Positions 27,201 to 37,900 of a stretch of DNA of 57,847 bases are shown here, piece after piece (the stretch's first letter is position 1; each line of letters starts with the position of its first letter). The translations under genes were made by a program, and so were the position numbers. The notes under the pieces were generated by a model. It did no database searches. It saw only the letters and a program-made list of their open reading frames with translations, and was not told the DNA's origin. This DNA is from Lachnospiraceae bacterium (GTDB lineage: Bacteria; Bacillota; Clostridia; Lachnospirales; Lachnospiraceae): positions 1 to 57,847 of the forward strand of contig JAFYZH010000005.1 in the NCBI GenBank assembly GCA_017548765.1, given 5' to 3'.

Positions 27201-30200
27201 ATACTGCCTCGCATACCATATCTCCACACTTGAGGGGGTTCAGGTCTCTTTCGATTTGGGTGAGGATGTAAATGGTTGGGATTTCGCGGATATTGACTGG
27301 GAGAATTCATATATCTCGCTTGAAGACGAGACCACTAAAGAGAAAATAAAGGTCTGCGGAATCGGCTACGGTCCGAAGCAGACGATCACGCTTCCCGCAA
27401 TCGACGTCGAAACAGGCAAGTACAGGATCCGGCTATATCTGCATCGGCATTCCTCTGATTGGTCTTACTACTACAATAGTAAACAAATTTTTATCGATAC
27501 CACAGAGCCAGGCAACATGAAACTGGAAATGCTCGCAAAAAGATCAAGCGAAGGTACTTGGAAAGCCGAAGATACTACCACAGCGCCTTATGAATCCTTG
27601 GCCTTTGACCCGAATAAAACAATTTACCTTCCCACTCAGCAATGCAATACATTCCTCTCTGTGGATGTGTTGGACCCGGATGGCGTCACACCTCATGAGA
27701 TGAAAAATATCGAGGATTACCTTTCGGTGGGGGAAACAACCATCATAGCGTGGAATACTGCCCATCCTGAACAGAAGATCACCCTTCAACGGGCATGCCT
27801 TGTTACGGATGAAACGACCGGGAAAATCTCTTTTCACGAGCTTGAGGAAACAGATACCTCCAGCAAACGTCTACTTTATTTCGGTATCACAGCAGAACAT
27901 GGCACAGATGCTACTAGATACAGCCTTGGCTTGGAACCGGATCAGGATAATGTGATCGCAATTCAGGTACGTTATTCCAACGGAAAAGCATCGGATATCA
28001 CCTATCTGACGATCCATCCTGTTAGCATTGCATTGGAGGGAATAACTACTACACTTCCCGTCCGAATGAGTAACTGGGCCACTTGGTTGCCTGAGCCGCA
28101 GCCTCTGGATGAAGACTGGACCGGCATCCAAACCGCCGACCCCGAAAAGGCCACTGTGGTCTTTACACCCGGTGATGAATACGCCGGTTTGCTCGCTACT
28201 TCCGGAGTGCGATTGTACTGTCGCTTAGGAGAAGAAGTCGGTGCTCTTTATGCTAACAAGAGCACGCTCAGCAACAGAAGCTACGCCTATTATACTGTTT
28301 TTGAGTGGGATGAATCTTCTGAACCCAGGGAAATGATAGCTCAGGGAGATGGTAGCTACACTGTTACAGTTCCGGTTTACGATAAATCGGTCAAAGACGT
28401 TCTGGACACTTTTAAGTCCGACGGAAAGTTTAAAGAAATTTATTGTATTTATGCGGAGGATATCTACGGAAACCGGGTCGATGTAAGTTATGCGCCGGTA
28501 TGGATCGTCGCCGACGCCAAGGCTCCGGTCATCAGTAACGCGAAAGTCACCGCCGATGCCAATGGAAAGTTCACTGCGACCTATCAGGTATATGATGACA
28601 GCCTGTATTCTTTCGGAGGACTATTCGATAATAAGGGCACTTATGTTAATGCCCCTCCGATAACATTGGAGCTTTCCTATAACAACGAATACGCCCAAGC
28701 GATCGGAGCGTTCGGAGAAGGTCTGATCCTGACTGCAGATCTGACAAAAGGTGATTATGTATGGACAGCGACGGATTCCACCTCTATGGGAATTCGGAAA
28801 GTAACTGCATCTTTAGTGAGAGAAGACCCGGTAAAGATAAACTATTATGGCTTCGAATGCCCGACGGACGTCTATCTCACAGTTACGGTAGAGGGTTATG
28901 TAAGTCCGAAGATCTCAAGTGCTACGGATATGACACTGAACCTGAAAGCCACGGATGGACATGACAACGCCTGTGATGCAGTGGGTGCGACGGCATCTGT
29001 CACCGGCGTTACTCCGGCCGTAATAGATAAGCAGTATAAAATACTTGATTCTGCATATTCGTGGGCTACTAACCGGGCGTTGTTCCTGACCTTTAATGTT
29101 CCGGTACAGCCGAAAGAAAGTTGGATCAATCGTAACATCGAAGGATTTGACACCGAGTGGCACGACGCCTTCCCTATCTGGAAAGACGGCACCTGGGATA
29201 TCACCTTCACCGATGTATTTGGCACGGAATATACCCAGAGCCTGGTACTGGAGGATGTGATCGGTAAGTACGGCTTCGAACTCGCCTTCTCTACTCTGGA
29301 TTATGTGGCTGCCAGCGAGGGTGTAACGATTTCCTACATGCCCGATGACGGTGATGAGAAAGTTACCCACAACTTGTTCCCTGACAGCTATACATTTAAC
29401 GAAAACGGATTGTATTACATTGCCCGTGAGGGTGACGGAGGGTACGACTCTCTGCCTATCTATTTGAATAACATCATCTCCGGCGGGCCGGAAGAAAAAC
29501 TGTTCTTCTACATCGACGAGTTTAAGGAGCAGTACGAGGCCGGTTCGGAAGGTCAGTTCCGCGGAACTACAAGCGGCCCTGTCACAGTATCCTACCGGAC
29601 CAGTCGTGAGACCAGCCCTGTGGGTGATACGACTCTGACCTTTAAGGACGGAGACAACGATACCTTTACATTTAAATACTATGACGCAGCTACGGCTTTC
29701 ACTTATACCATTACAGGAAAGCTCAGTGACTATGGTATTACCATTACAACTCCGCCGGCTCCTTATGCGGATGTCGATGCACCGAGTATTGATCTTGTGG
29801 GTATCTGGAAGCAGCAGGGTGGTGGCTTTGTTCAGGCCGAGGCATTCCCCGGCGGTGCGGACGAGAGCACTGTAAAGAGCGCCATCGCAAGAACCGGAGC
29901 TGCCCAGGGTTTTGACTTCGTAGTTAACGCTTCTGACTACTCCAAGTGGAAAGTCGTCGTGAAATCCGCTGCACCTACCAGCATGAGTTATGCTTCGGCA
30001 ACCAGCGACACGATCCCTGGTGTATCCGTGAGCGGAAACAACGTTTTGATCACAGAGGACATTGCAAGCGATTTCTATATCGTTGTGGTGGACAATGCGA
30101 AGACAGACTCTGCAGCGACTGCGGACAATTTCTCGTATGTTAAGGTTCCGAATGGCAGCTATCAGTTTGATACTATAGCACCGGAGATCGTAACGACCAC

Positions 30201-31917
30201 TGTCGCCGATAATCTCTATTCCAGAACCGTGTATATCAAGGCCACAGATAATGATAATGCAGGAAATGATACCGGCAAGAACGTGACCATTACCGGCGCA
30301 AATGTTATAGCAAATACCGATGCAAATGCAGCGGAATATCCTTACAAGCTGTTGTTCACAAATAACAGCACCGTTGTTACCGTTACTGCAACCGATGCAG
30401 CCGGAAACAGCGCCTCCGTCAACCTTCAGGTTTCGGGCATTGACGCAACTGCTCCGATCCTGGCGGTTACCTGGTCGCCTTGCTTCCAGGATCCGGTCAC
30501 CGGAAAACTGGACAGAAGCAATCCTACGATCGGCCCTGTAAACACGGATGTAGTAGCCCATATCACCAGTGACAAGGATATCATGGAGGTTACGGCAACC
30601 TACACGAGTTATTGGGGTGGAACGGTAGAGTATGATTTTAACAACCCGTACCAATATTGGTGGGGATATATCGACTACACCAGTCAGCGGGTTTCGGTAC
30701 ACTTTTACGACAGTGATTCCCATGATTTCGTGGTTAATCTGAATGTCAAGGCTCCCAACGGGCAGATCACACCGATCACCTTGACGCTGAAAGGCGGTGT
30801 GATCGATAAGTATGAGCCCTATATCATCCTGGATGATGTCAAAGAATTGAAGCGGGACGGTTACAGCGTGCCTTACGCTTTGTCATTACTGATCCGGCCT
30901 ACAGAGGAGGCCTACTGTACGAATTATGGTCCCCTTGGCAAACTGTATTACGACGACGCAGATGATCCGCATCTGTTGACAGTGACGCTTACGGACTACG
31001 ATCCGCAGATATTCTACTTTGTGGATAAAGCCGGTAACCAAGGTAAACTTGAAATCACAAAAGACTTCTTTGAGTATATGTTCCCTCATTTCGACAGTGT
31101 GGCCCCGACGATCCAGGTGGACGTTCCGGATAACGCGAACGCAACAAACTCGGCTGTACCTGTGACTGTTACTGCAAATGAAAAATGCTCACTGAGTTGC
31201 TATGACGGCTCCGTGACCTGCGGAACCATGACATTGCAAGGAACGGACAGCGAAGGAAACGAGATTTGGGCCGGCGTAGTCAACGCAAGCGCGAACGGAA
31301 CCTTCCGTGTATATGCTACGGATGAAGCAGGAAATACGACCAGCGCATTATTTACGGTCCACAACGTCGACAAGACGATGCCGATCATCCGCTTTGATCC
31401 TACGACGGTCAAATTGCGTCAGGACAGCGAAGCCTCTGCATTGACCAAACTTCTGGGTGACGGAGTCACGACTTGGGACAATGTTGCGATTCAGGCGGAT
31501 ACACTGGCTTATGACGCTTCCGGTGTACTGCTCGATACCGTAGGCATCTATTCTGTTACCTACACGGTAAGCGATTCGGCCGGCAACGTCGGGGAGGCGG
31601 TACGTTATGTCAAAATCATCGACAAGAATCAGCCGATCATTTCGATTGACGGTATCCTGACAGAAGATAACGGCACGACAAGTGTAAACGTTGGTTCGCA
31701 TGCACTGTCCGTCAGTGGCTTGAGGACAGAAAACGAACCTTATACTTTAAAACTCGTCAAGGGCATCTGGTCCTCCGGCCAGATGAAGAGGGCTTCCTCC
31801 GACATTCCGGTCGGAGAGGACGGAAGCTTTACCGTTGATACTGAAGGTTTCTATACTGTTTACATTGTGACCCAATCGCGGCAGACCTATCGGACTCTGC
31901 TCTATGTAGAGAACTAA
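24202..31917 (+). CDS. Giant secreted multidomain surface protein
   Basis: About 2571 residues from the ATG at 24202, where a Sec signal begins (KKAISLLLTLTLVLNTL, likely cut after QVVQAA); an ATG at 24157 would add 15 charged residues. The chain is a string of Ig-like/cadherin-like beta domains, marked by recurring boundaries such as DTDAPTAEV, DSVGPVII, DTTEPGNM, DVDAPSIDL, DTIAPEIV, DATAPIL and DKTMPIIRF. Near residue 216 there is a cysteine cluster, CGCGGTSEGCMVC, unusual in a secreted protein and reminiscent of metal binding. I see no LPXTG, membrane anchor, SLH or choline-binding domain at the C-terminus. It is followed 11 bp later by another giant gene, which carries a membrane anchor and may hold it. 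Confidence 0.85.
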   Translation: MSTNSSKMKKAISLLLTLTLVLNTLPPNFLPTTSQVVQAAPNTSNDALEYKRVDAPEVAIFNAFTGQDDAFYQSVMGSSNYNAVEAGYFGTLRYSTKVTGTAEYSWSSFSGSTINSLRKNNSDIQMGYSVTRTSNPHSHTAYLVVRYEMTSYSNTSLGFGLGGLALSGVFNYSGYNKSQDTYRAGNKKFKTYVPQDGKSLDLAFNVSPIKYNDNNNTCGCGGTSEGCMVCFYDGNRPYITQLYIRNSSDNYCDNFKPGDSVNIVLTCSEPIRFADDSASGKGNVYIGLKLNGSTNMLYAHLTKLNGNQLTFTYNAPADLKTIYDIAAIDLTKAPQGGTALLNSDAVVPLKQLKKSGAFTATKPENSGEQGITKTTSPVTDIAGNALYLNSGDATNIARSFNIDGEKPRAVEVDIVADTKNADIKELLDKTKLPPDDKNYRDGSDNYLGVGDTLLLKVYMNEVVKMPGSATLTTNIKKKDGTYLTFTATPTYNISATSANLGSQYGLGASKGEVSVLQTHSKTIEKGMTIDDPEGIIKITKIVYSDMKDLAGNVANDTSEPPSPKQHYQIDTDAPTAEVDNVTGANKTEYGFCVPFKVTDNTKGSDVQKLPATLKLGSGGSTGKFMYAVTSNGDTPKDKDWNEGQEGLSLPFTQSGGTQYLHVKKISGENYDMRELSFFLSDYAGNMAETTKVTVTGVGFDSVGPVIIAGKSSTSYNNSTNSGTLTAEIVSKDPSGVASVQYLWNDGTEVTEKSGGWIDATGTTGETSISVNATAEVASHTSFTQTLWIKATDAVGNVSVLSLGEYTYSLTGINYDIEFPAGVVTEPSLNVKSIEGGGALVFDVQKPGDSTHYISVYNDVDPSSTDTNIFSLSQKWFAATLVNDNGGIKYTDLTEANKFVFYQGDDHFTGNVSVKVYSGTCNRSDNVQSADISRSSWGSSSTEDIIITTNAEAKEIILKVSWAHNYNGRDEVFSKFDFSVSPDIASVGKLSGPWEYNENSQYCLAYHISTLEGVQVSFDLGEDVNGWDFADIDWENSYISLEDETTKEKIKVCGIGYGPKQTITLPAIDVETGKYRIRLYLHRHSSDWSYYYNSKQIFIDTTEPGNMKLEMLAKRSSEGTWKAEDTTTAPYESLAFDPNKTIYLPTQQCNTFLSVDVLDPDGVTPHEMKNIEDYLSVGETTIIAWNTAHPEQKITLQRACLVTDETTGKISFHELEETDTSSKRLLYFGITAEHGTDATRYSLGLEPDQDNVIAIQVRYSNGKASDITYLTIHPVSIALEGITTTLPVRMSNWATWLPEPQPLDEDWTGIQTADPEKATVVFTPGDEYAGLLATSGVRLYCRLGEEVGALYANKSTLSNRSYAYYTVFEWDESSEPREMIAQGDGSYTVTVPVYDKSVKDVLDTFKSDGKFKEIYCIYAEDIYGNRVDVSYAPVWIVADAKAPVISNAKVTADANGKFTATYQVYDDSLYSFGGLFDNKGTYVNAPPITLELSYNNEYAQAIGAFGEGLILTADLTKGDYVWTATDSTSMGIRKVTASLVREDPVKINYYGFECPTDVYLTVTVEGYVSPKISSATDMTLNLKATDGHDNACDAVGATASVTGVTPAVIDKQYKILDSAYSWATNRALFLTFNVPVQPKESWINRNIEGFDTEWHDAFPIWKDGTWDITFTDVFGTEYTQSLVLEDVIGKYGFELAFSTLDYVAASEGVTISYMPDDGDEKVTHNLFPDSYTFNENGLYYIAREGDGGYDSLPIYLNNIISGGPEEKLFFYIDEFKEQYEAGSEGQFRGTTSGPVTVSYRTSRETSPVGDTTLTFKDGDNDTFTFKYYDAATAFTYTITGKLSDYGITITTPPAPYADVDAPSIDLVGIWKQQGGGFVQAEAFPGGADESTVKSAIARTGAAQGFDFVVNASDYSKWKVVVKSAAPTSMSYASATSDTIPGVSVSGNNVLITEDIASDFYIVVVDNAKTDSAATADNFSYVKVPNGSYQFDTIAPEIVTTTVADNLYSRTVYIKATDNDNAGNDTGKNVTITGANVIANTDANAAEYPYKLLFTNNSTVVTVTATDAAGNSASVNLQVSGIDATAPILAVTWSPCFQDPVTGKLDRSNPTIGPVNTDVVAHITSDKDIMEVTATYTSYWGGTVEYDFNNPYQYWWGYIDYTSQRVSVHFYDSDSHDFVVNLNVKAPNGQITPITLTLKGGVIDKYEPYIILDDVKELKRDGYSVPYALSLLIRPTEEAYCTNYGPLGKLYYDDADDPHLLTVTLTDYDPQIFYFVDKAGNQGKLEITKDFFEYMFPHFDSVAPTIQVDVPDNANATNSAVPVTVTANEKCSLSCYDGSVTCGTMTLQGTDSEGNEIWAGVVNASANGTFRVYATDEAGNTTSALFTVHNVDKTMPIIRFDPTTVKLRQDSEASALTKLLGDGVTTWDNVAIQADTLAYDASGVLLDTVGIYSVTYTVSDSAGNVGEAVRYVKIIDKNQPIISIDGILTEDNGTTSVNVGSHALSVSGLRTENEPYTLKLVKGIWSSGQMKRASSDIPVGEDGSFTVDTEGFYTVYIVTQSRQTYRTLLYVEN

Positions 31918-31928
31918 GGAGTGAAAAC

Positions 31929-34900
31929 ATGAGGAATATGAAACGATTTTTGGCGATTTTGCTTTGCATCGCGCTGATCCTGCCCATGCGACCTGCATAC
32001 GTTTCAGCGAAAGATGAAGATGTGCTGAAGCTCGATAATGGTTATATAGAGGTCAGCGTGTCGAAGAAAAACGGCGGATTTCTGGTCAATACCGTAGAGG
32101 GTAACCAGCTGAAAAAATCCGACAACAACAAGAAGTTGCTCTATCACAGTGACGCCTATGATACCTCCTTTGTGTCTTTCCGCGTAGGAGAGGGAGCGAA
32201 TGCGAAAGATTATATTTTCGGCGGAAAATATGATACTTCCAGCGCTGTCAAAGTGACGCAGGCGACTGCAGGCGGAGACATCGTCGCCGTATGGTCGGTC
32301 GATGGGATCACCTTTACACAGACGATCACACTCGCTGCGGATAATGCCAGCGAACATGGTCTGGTATCCATTAGTCTTGCTGCACAAAACAACAGCGGTA
32401 AGGCAGTTCCTGTTCAGGCGCGTATCTTGTTTGATACGTGCCTGGGCGACCAGGATTATGCTTACTATCAGGTGTCCGGAGGAAACTTGACCAACACCAT
32501 GAAGACCGAGCAGATCATCACAGATGAGGCATCTTTAAGAAGTTTCTATGCTGTGGATGACATTGGTTCTCCTACGCTGAATGCTTATGTAGTCTCTAGT
32601 CCTACGAAGGCGGCTATCGGTCACTGGAACAACCTGGCATCAAGCCTGTTTGACTTTGCACCGGATACATCTCTTAACTTTACCAACGCTATCAACGACT
32701 ATCTGACGGCGGACAGCGCCTGTGCGTTGTTTTACGATCTGGGCACCGTGGATAACGGTCAGTCCGCTTCCTTAGTCAGCTATTACGGCGTGTATTCCAA
32801 CCATACGGTAAATCTGGAAAACCGTGTAGCGATCAATACCGTTGCTCCGTTGCGTCTGGAGTTAAACAGCGACAAGAGTGCGTATGTACGTCAGAGCGAA
32901 GTGGGTATCGCGGATTTTGCCGTGAATGTCAGCGCTGAGAACTATAACAGCGAGACTTCCGGCGATCTGGAAAATGTGGTCCTGGCCGTACGCAGCACCG
33001 GCGGACTTCGTTCTCTTAGTGATGACGGACAGGCCATGAACGGATTTGAATACGACACCTACGATCCATTGACCATCCCCTATACGAAGATGGCAGAGGG
33101 CCAGACGATCTCCAAGACGCTGTATTTCCAGGCGAAGGCACCTGTCAACGCAAGTTATGAGCGCATCACCATCGGAATGTATAAGGGCTCCGCGACTACG
33201 GAGAATTTGTTGGGAGAGAAGACGGTTTACATCTTGCTTCCAGGCAGTGACGGGAATATTCCTAAGGTCAGCTTCGTATCCATGACACCGACCACGATCT
33301 ATTCCTCCGGCTCTCGCCACCTGTATGTGGCGGTGACCAACGAGACGATCCTCTCGAATGCACTGGCACAGGGTACATGTTTTGTTAAGGCATACAGCGC
33401 CGACGGCAAAACGGTACGGGACATCCCTTCCGATGCGATCACAGTTACAGACGGTATCGCAGATATCGCGATATCAAATGACATTTCCCTCGCCCTCGGC
33501 AGCTGGTACCTGCAGCTGGAATGGACCGACGACGCTGTCAGCAACGGCATCGTTTCCAAGGACTTCCAGAAACAGACATCGTCCATCCTGAATTTCACGG
33601 TTTCGGACGACCCGAAATACAAAAACGAATCCTACGGCGTCCTGGCGGCTGTAAAATATGAGAAGGGAAAAGGTTCCTCTCAAACGTATTATTATCGTCT
33701 GGAGAGCTTCAAGGATGAAGACGCGTATAAGAAATTCGCCGAGGATAAAAACCATACGTGGAAAGAGATCCTTTTGGTATTCCGCGGAGAATTTACCGGA
33801 GACAACCGTTACCCTGTGAAGAATGAGAACGGTGCGGTCGTTGGTTACCGTTACTATACGGCAGTCAGCAAAAAGTCGGTAGATCCCGAAACGCGTGTGA
33901 CTACAGTAGACAACCCCGTCACGATCAACAACTGCCTCGATTTTGAGGGTGGTACGATGTCCCTCTACTACGAGGACTATGAAAACGTCAGTCAGGACAG
34001 AGCCATGGAGTCCGCGATCCTGACAGAGTTTGACGGCGATCTCTACACCAGCGACGAACGCAGCTCTGTTTGGACAGGTAAGGCGGCTCTGAGCAAATTG
34101 GTTCAGGGACAGGATTTCGCATTGATCCAGTATGATCAAAACGGTGTCAGGAAGAGCACACCGGCCGAAGCCATCACACTGATCTGGCCGAACGTATTCA
34201 GTTATGCTCAGACACTGGCGGGTATGGCATTTAAGCTGGCATACGGACAGTTTGGCGTAATGAAAAAGAGCGACGGAACGGAGATCGGCCGCACCATCGG
34301 TTTTGCGGCAAGTCTGAGCCTGAGTTTTATGAATTCTCCGGATCCGGAGGATGATACTGCCGTGCCGGATACATACTTCGGTCGAATGAAGGAGTTGTGG
34401 ACGGACTGGAATGGAGCCAGCATCTATCAGTATGCGTATCGTGGCGATCGTTTCAATAAGTTGACCAATATCGACATGAACGACAGTACCTCTGCCCACA
34501 GTAACGCTCAGAAGGGCGTCGCGGCATCCGTCATGGTAAAGGATATCCTGTTCGGATGTGGCCAGGGCTTTGTAGGTCTGAACTTTACGGTAGCTGTTAC
34601 CGTGAAAAACCTGATCGACGAGCTGCCGAAGGTGGAAGGTACCCTTTCCATCAATACCATTAACAACTGGTCCGTCGCGATGTCCGGTTCGTGTAAGTTT
34701 ACGGACAACATGAGGATGGAGGCGAAGCTTAGCTTCAAGAGTTATGAAAATATCCCGATACCGGATGATTTCTACTTCTATATCGGCGGATTTAAACCCG
34801 GCTTGAATGTAGACGGCGGTGGCGTACTCTGGCTCACCGGAGGCGGTGGAGGTTTCTCAAACCTTTACGACACTATCTTCTGCACGAGCGGTTTGCCACC

Positions 34901-37900
34901 TCTTAAACTCATCATTACTGCAAGTTTCAGTATCGTTCAGGTTCTGAATGGTACGGCAACGCTGACTGTGGGCCTGACCGGTATTGATCTGACCGCAAAA
35001 GATATTAAGGTCATGGATCAGATCGAAGTGATCAAAAAGATCCAGTTGGGATTGCAATGGTATCCGGATCTCAAACTTCAGGCAGGTATCTATGTCAGCA
35101 TGTTTGAAAAGACCATCGAGGGTCAGGGGTATATTATCCTTTTGGGTAAGGATTATACGGACTGGTTCTTTGAGATGTTTGTCCGTGCTGCTTTGAAGGT
35201 TCCTGAATCCGTTCCTGCAGTGGGCGGAATGACGCTCGTTGGAGCGGATCTGGGTATCAGTACGGAAAAGATCTGGGGCTGTGTGAAAGCTCTCAGTATC
35301 AATATCGGCGTATCCTATTACTGGGGTGAGGACAGCGTAAACTTCGGCTCCGGCGGAGACAAAGCACAGCCTACCTACCCGAACCTTTTGCTCACCGGCT
35401 ATGACGGCGAATGTGAGGATTTCCCCATCGTCCATGACGATGAGAATAATCGGACTCTCTACGCGCACTTTGGTACGAACTTCGAAGCACCCAGAGGAGC
35501 GCAAGTTCTTTACGAGGGCGATCTGATCCTGATGGATGTGGCCGGCGTATGGTCGAACCTGGAAAAGACTTCTCATAAGTTCAATCTGGGCAAATACAAT
35601 GCCGGAAACAATGAGGCTACAGTCGTACAGTTAAACTATAAGGCAGAAAGTCTCGAAGAGGCAAAAACACTGGCGAAGAGCTTTACTGTTAAAGACGAGC
35701 AGGATGGCGCATTCCCGCTCACCTTCTATAACGGTAATAATCCGGACACTGCCAATGCGAATATTACGTGGAACAGCGAGAGCGGGATGGCCGCATACGC
35801 GTTCACGGTAACGAACCAAAACCTGTTTGATAAGAACTGGTTTGTTTCTACAGGCACGACAGCCGCGGATATAGTTCTGTACAATGTTCTGCCCATGCCG
35901 GAACTCACTTCTGTATCGGCATCCGGTTCCATTGCTGCAGGCGGCAGCGCAGATATCAGCTGGAATGGTACCGGCCTGGATGAACTGGATAGCATCAGTT
36001 TCTTCCTTTGCACCGATACAGATCCCAGTGTGGATGCCGGATATCCGCTTACCAGAGAATATGATACTACAGGCATCACTGACAGTAGCGTGATCCAAAG
36101 CGGTACAGCGACACTGAGTGTTCCTGCGGAGATCCCGAGCGGAGACTATTATCTGCGAGCGGTTTACTCCAAGGACGAGCAGCTTAACGGTGTCTTTTAC
36201 AGCAGTAGTAAGATTACGGTAACAAACATAAATACACCTGCTGCGATCGGAACACCCACTATCAGCGCGGCGGGTGACCTGAAATACAAGGTTTCCATCC
36301 CGGCAACGGCGGATGCCAATACCACTGGTTACAGGGTATCTGTGTACAATACAGATGGAACGGAAACAGACATTACCGGTATGACCTATGATAAGGCTGA
36401 AAATGGCGCGACCGTCTTTGAGATCGGCGGCAGTTATATTGCCCCGGTAAAGACGGATGACAAAGATCCGAATTCGGCCGTTACGGGAACACAGACCTTC
36501 GGCCTTACGGGCGGAAAGAGTTACGTCATCAGCATCACTCCTTACAAATTGGCGGACGGAGATGGTGACGGTGAGCCGGATACCATTATTTACGGAGCGG
36601 AAAAGCGGTCCTCTGCAACTCTGCTTCCGAAGGCGGTTGCACCTACGGCTTCCCTTACCTTCGACGGAAAGACTCTGACAGCCCTTTCGGACATGAAGAA
36701 TGGCGGAACATTCCCGACATTTACAACGGATGCATTAAATATCAAGGCATCGTTCTCTGAAGCGGTTACCGGCATTTGGACGCTGGACAACAGCGAACTT
36801 TGGGCGAAGGCTGACGGCGACACTTCCGTTGTTTCAGGAACATTTAAAAACACAAAGGATACATTCCTCAATATTCCGGAGCTCAGCGACGGGGATCATA
36901 CCCTGACCCTGACCGGAAAGGCGGCGGATGGAGATAGCTTCTCTTATAGCTATCACTTCACCGTCGATACCACAGCACCCAGGCTGATCCTTTCGTCCCC
37001 GCTTAACGGAAGTCCTTTCCGTGCGGATGGTACTCTGACCATCGCCGGTGTGACGGATGAAGATGCGAAACTCATGATCAGCATTGACGGAGGACTTCAG
37101 CAGAAACTGACAGTCACGAGAAATGCAGACGGAGTATTCTCAGAAACGATCAGCATTCCGAATTATGACAGTGCAGCCATCCACAGCCTGAGTATTTACG
37201 CGGCAGATCTAAGCGGAAACCGCACAGAGCTTAAGAAGATCTCCGTGATCCACCCGGCTCTCGGCGATTTGGACGATATCGTAGTCATGGTAGACGGCGC
37301 AGTTCCGAATAGCGGTTGCATCAGCACGGTATTCCCTGCGAATGACGTCGCATTGACAGTCACCGGTGTCACTTCGGACGGCAAGCGTTTTGCCATGGAT
37401 CCGTCGAGAGTATTCTGGAGAAGTTTTGCTGCCGATGGTAACATCACGATCGACGATGGCAGATTAAACTACTCCGATTATTCGAAGGGCTTCGTGGAAG
37501 CTATGGTCGAAGTATCTACCGGCGCTTACCTGACTTCTTCGATCGTACTCAATTCCGACATGCCCGGCAACACAGTATCCGTTTCAGCAACACTGGGTGG
37601 ACGTGCGACCGGCGGCGGAGAATACAATGTGGGAGACAGCGTAACGTTGACAGCGGTTCCGGAAGATGACTATCGTTTTGATGGTTGGGAACTGAACGGC
37701 GTTGACGGCTTGGATCTCACCAGCGCAACACTGAATTTCACCATGCCGGAGAATTCCGTTTCGGCAAAGGCTCGTTTCGTTACGACCGTAGTCGTCGGTG
37801 ATCTGAACGGCGACGGTACTCTGGACGAGGCGGATCTGGCACTGCTGAAGGATTACCTGCTTGGTAAAGACGTGACACTTACAAACTCCGGAGACCTCAA

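Noticed and set aside
28915-30723. 602-codon open frame on the minus strand
   Set aside because: It is antisense to the giant secreted protein, has no ribosome site, domain or signal, and is explained by codon bias of the plus-strand gene.
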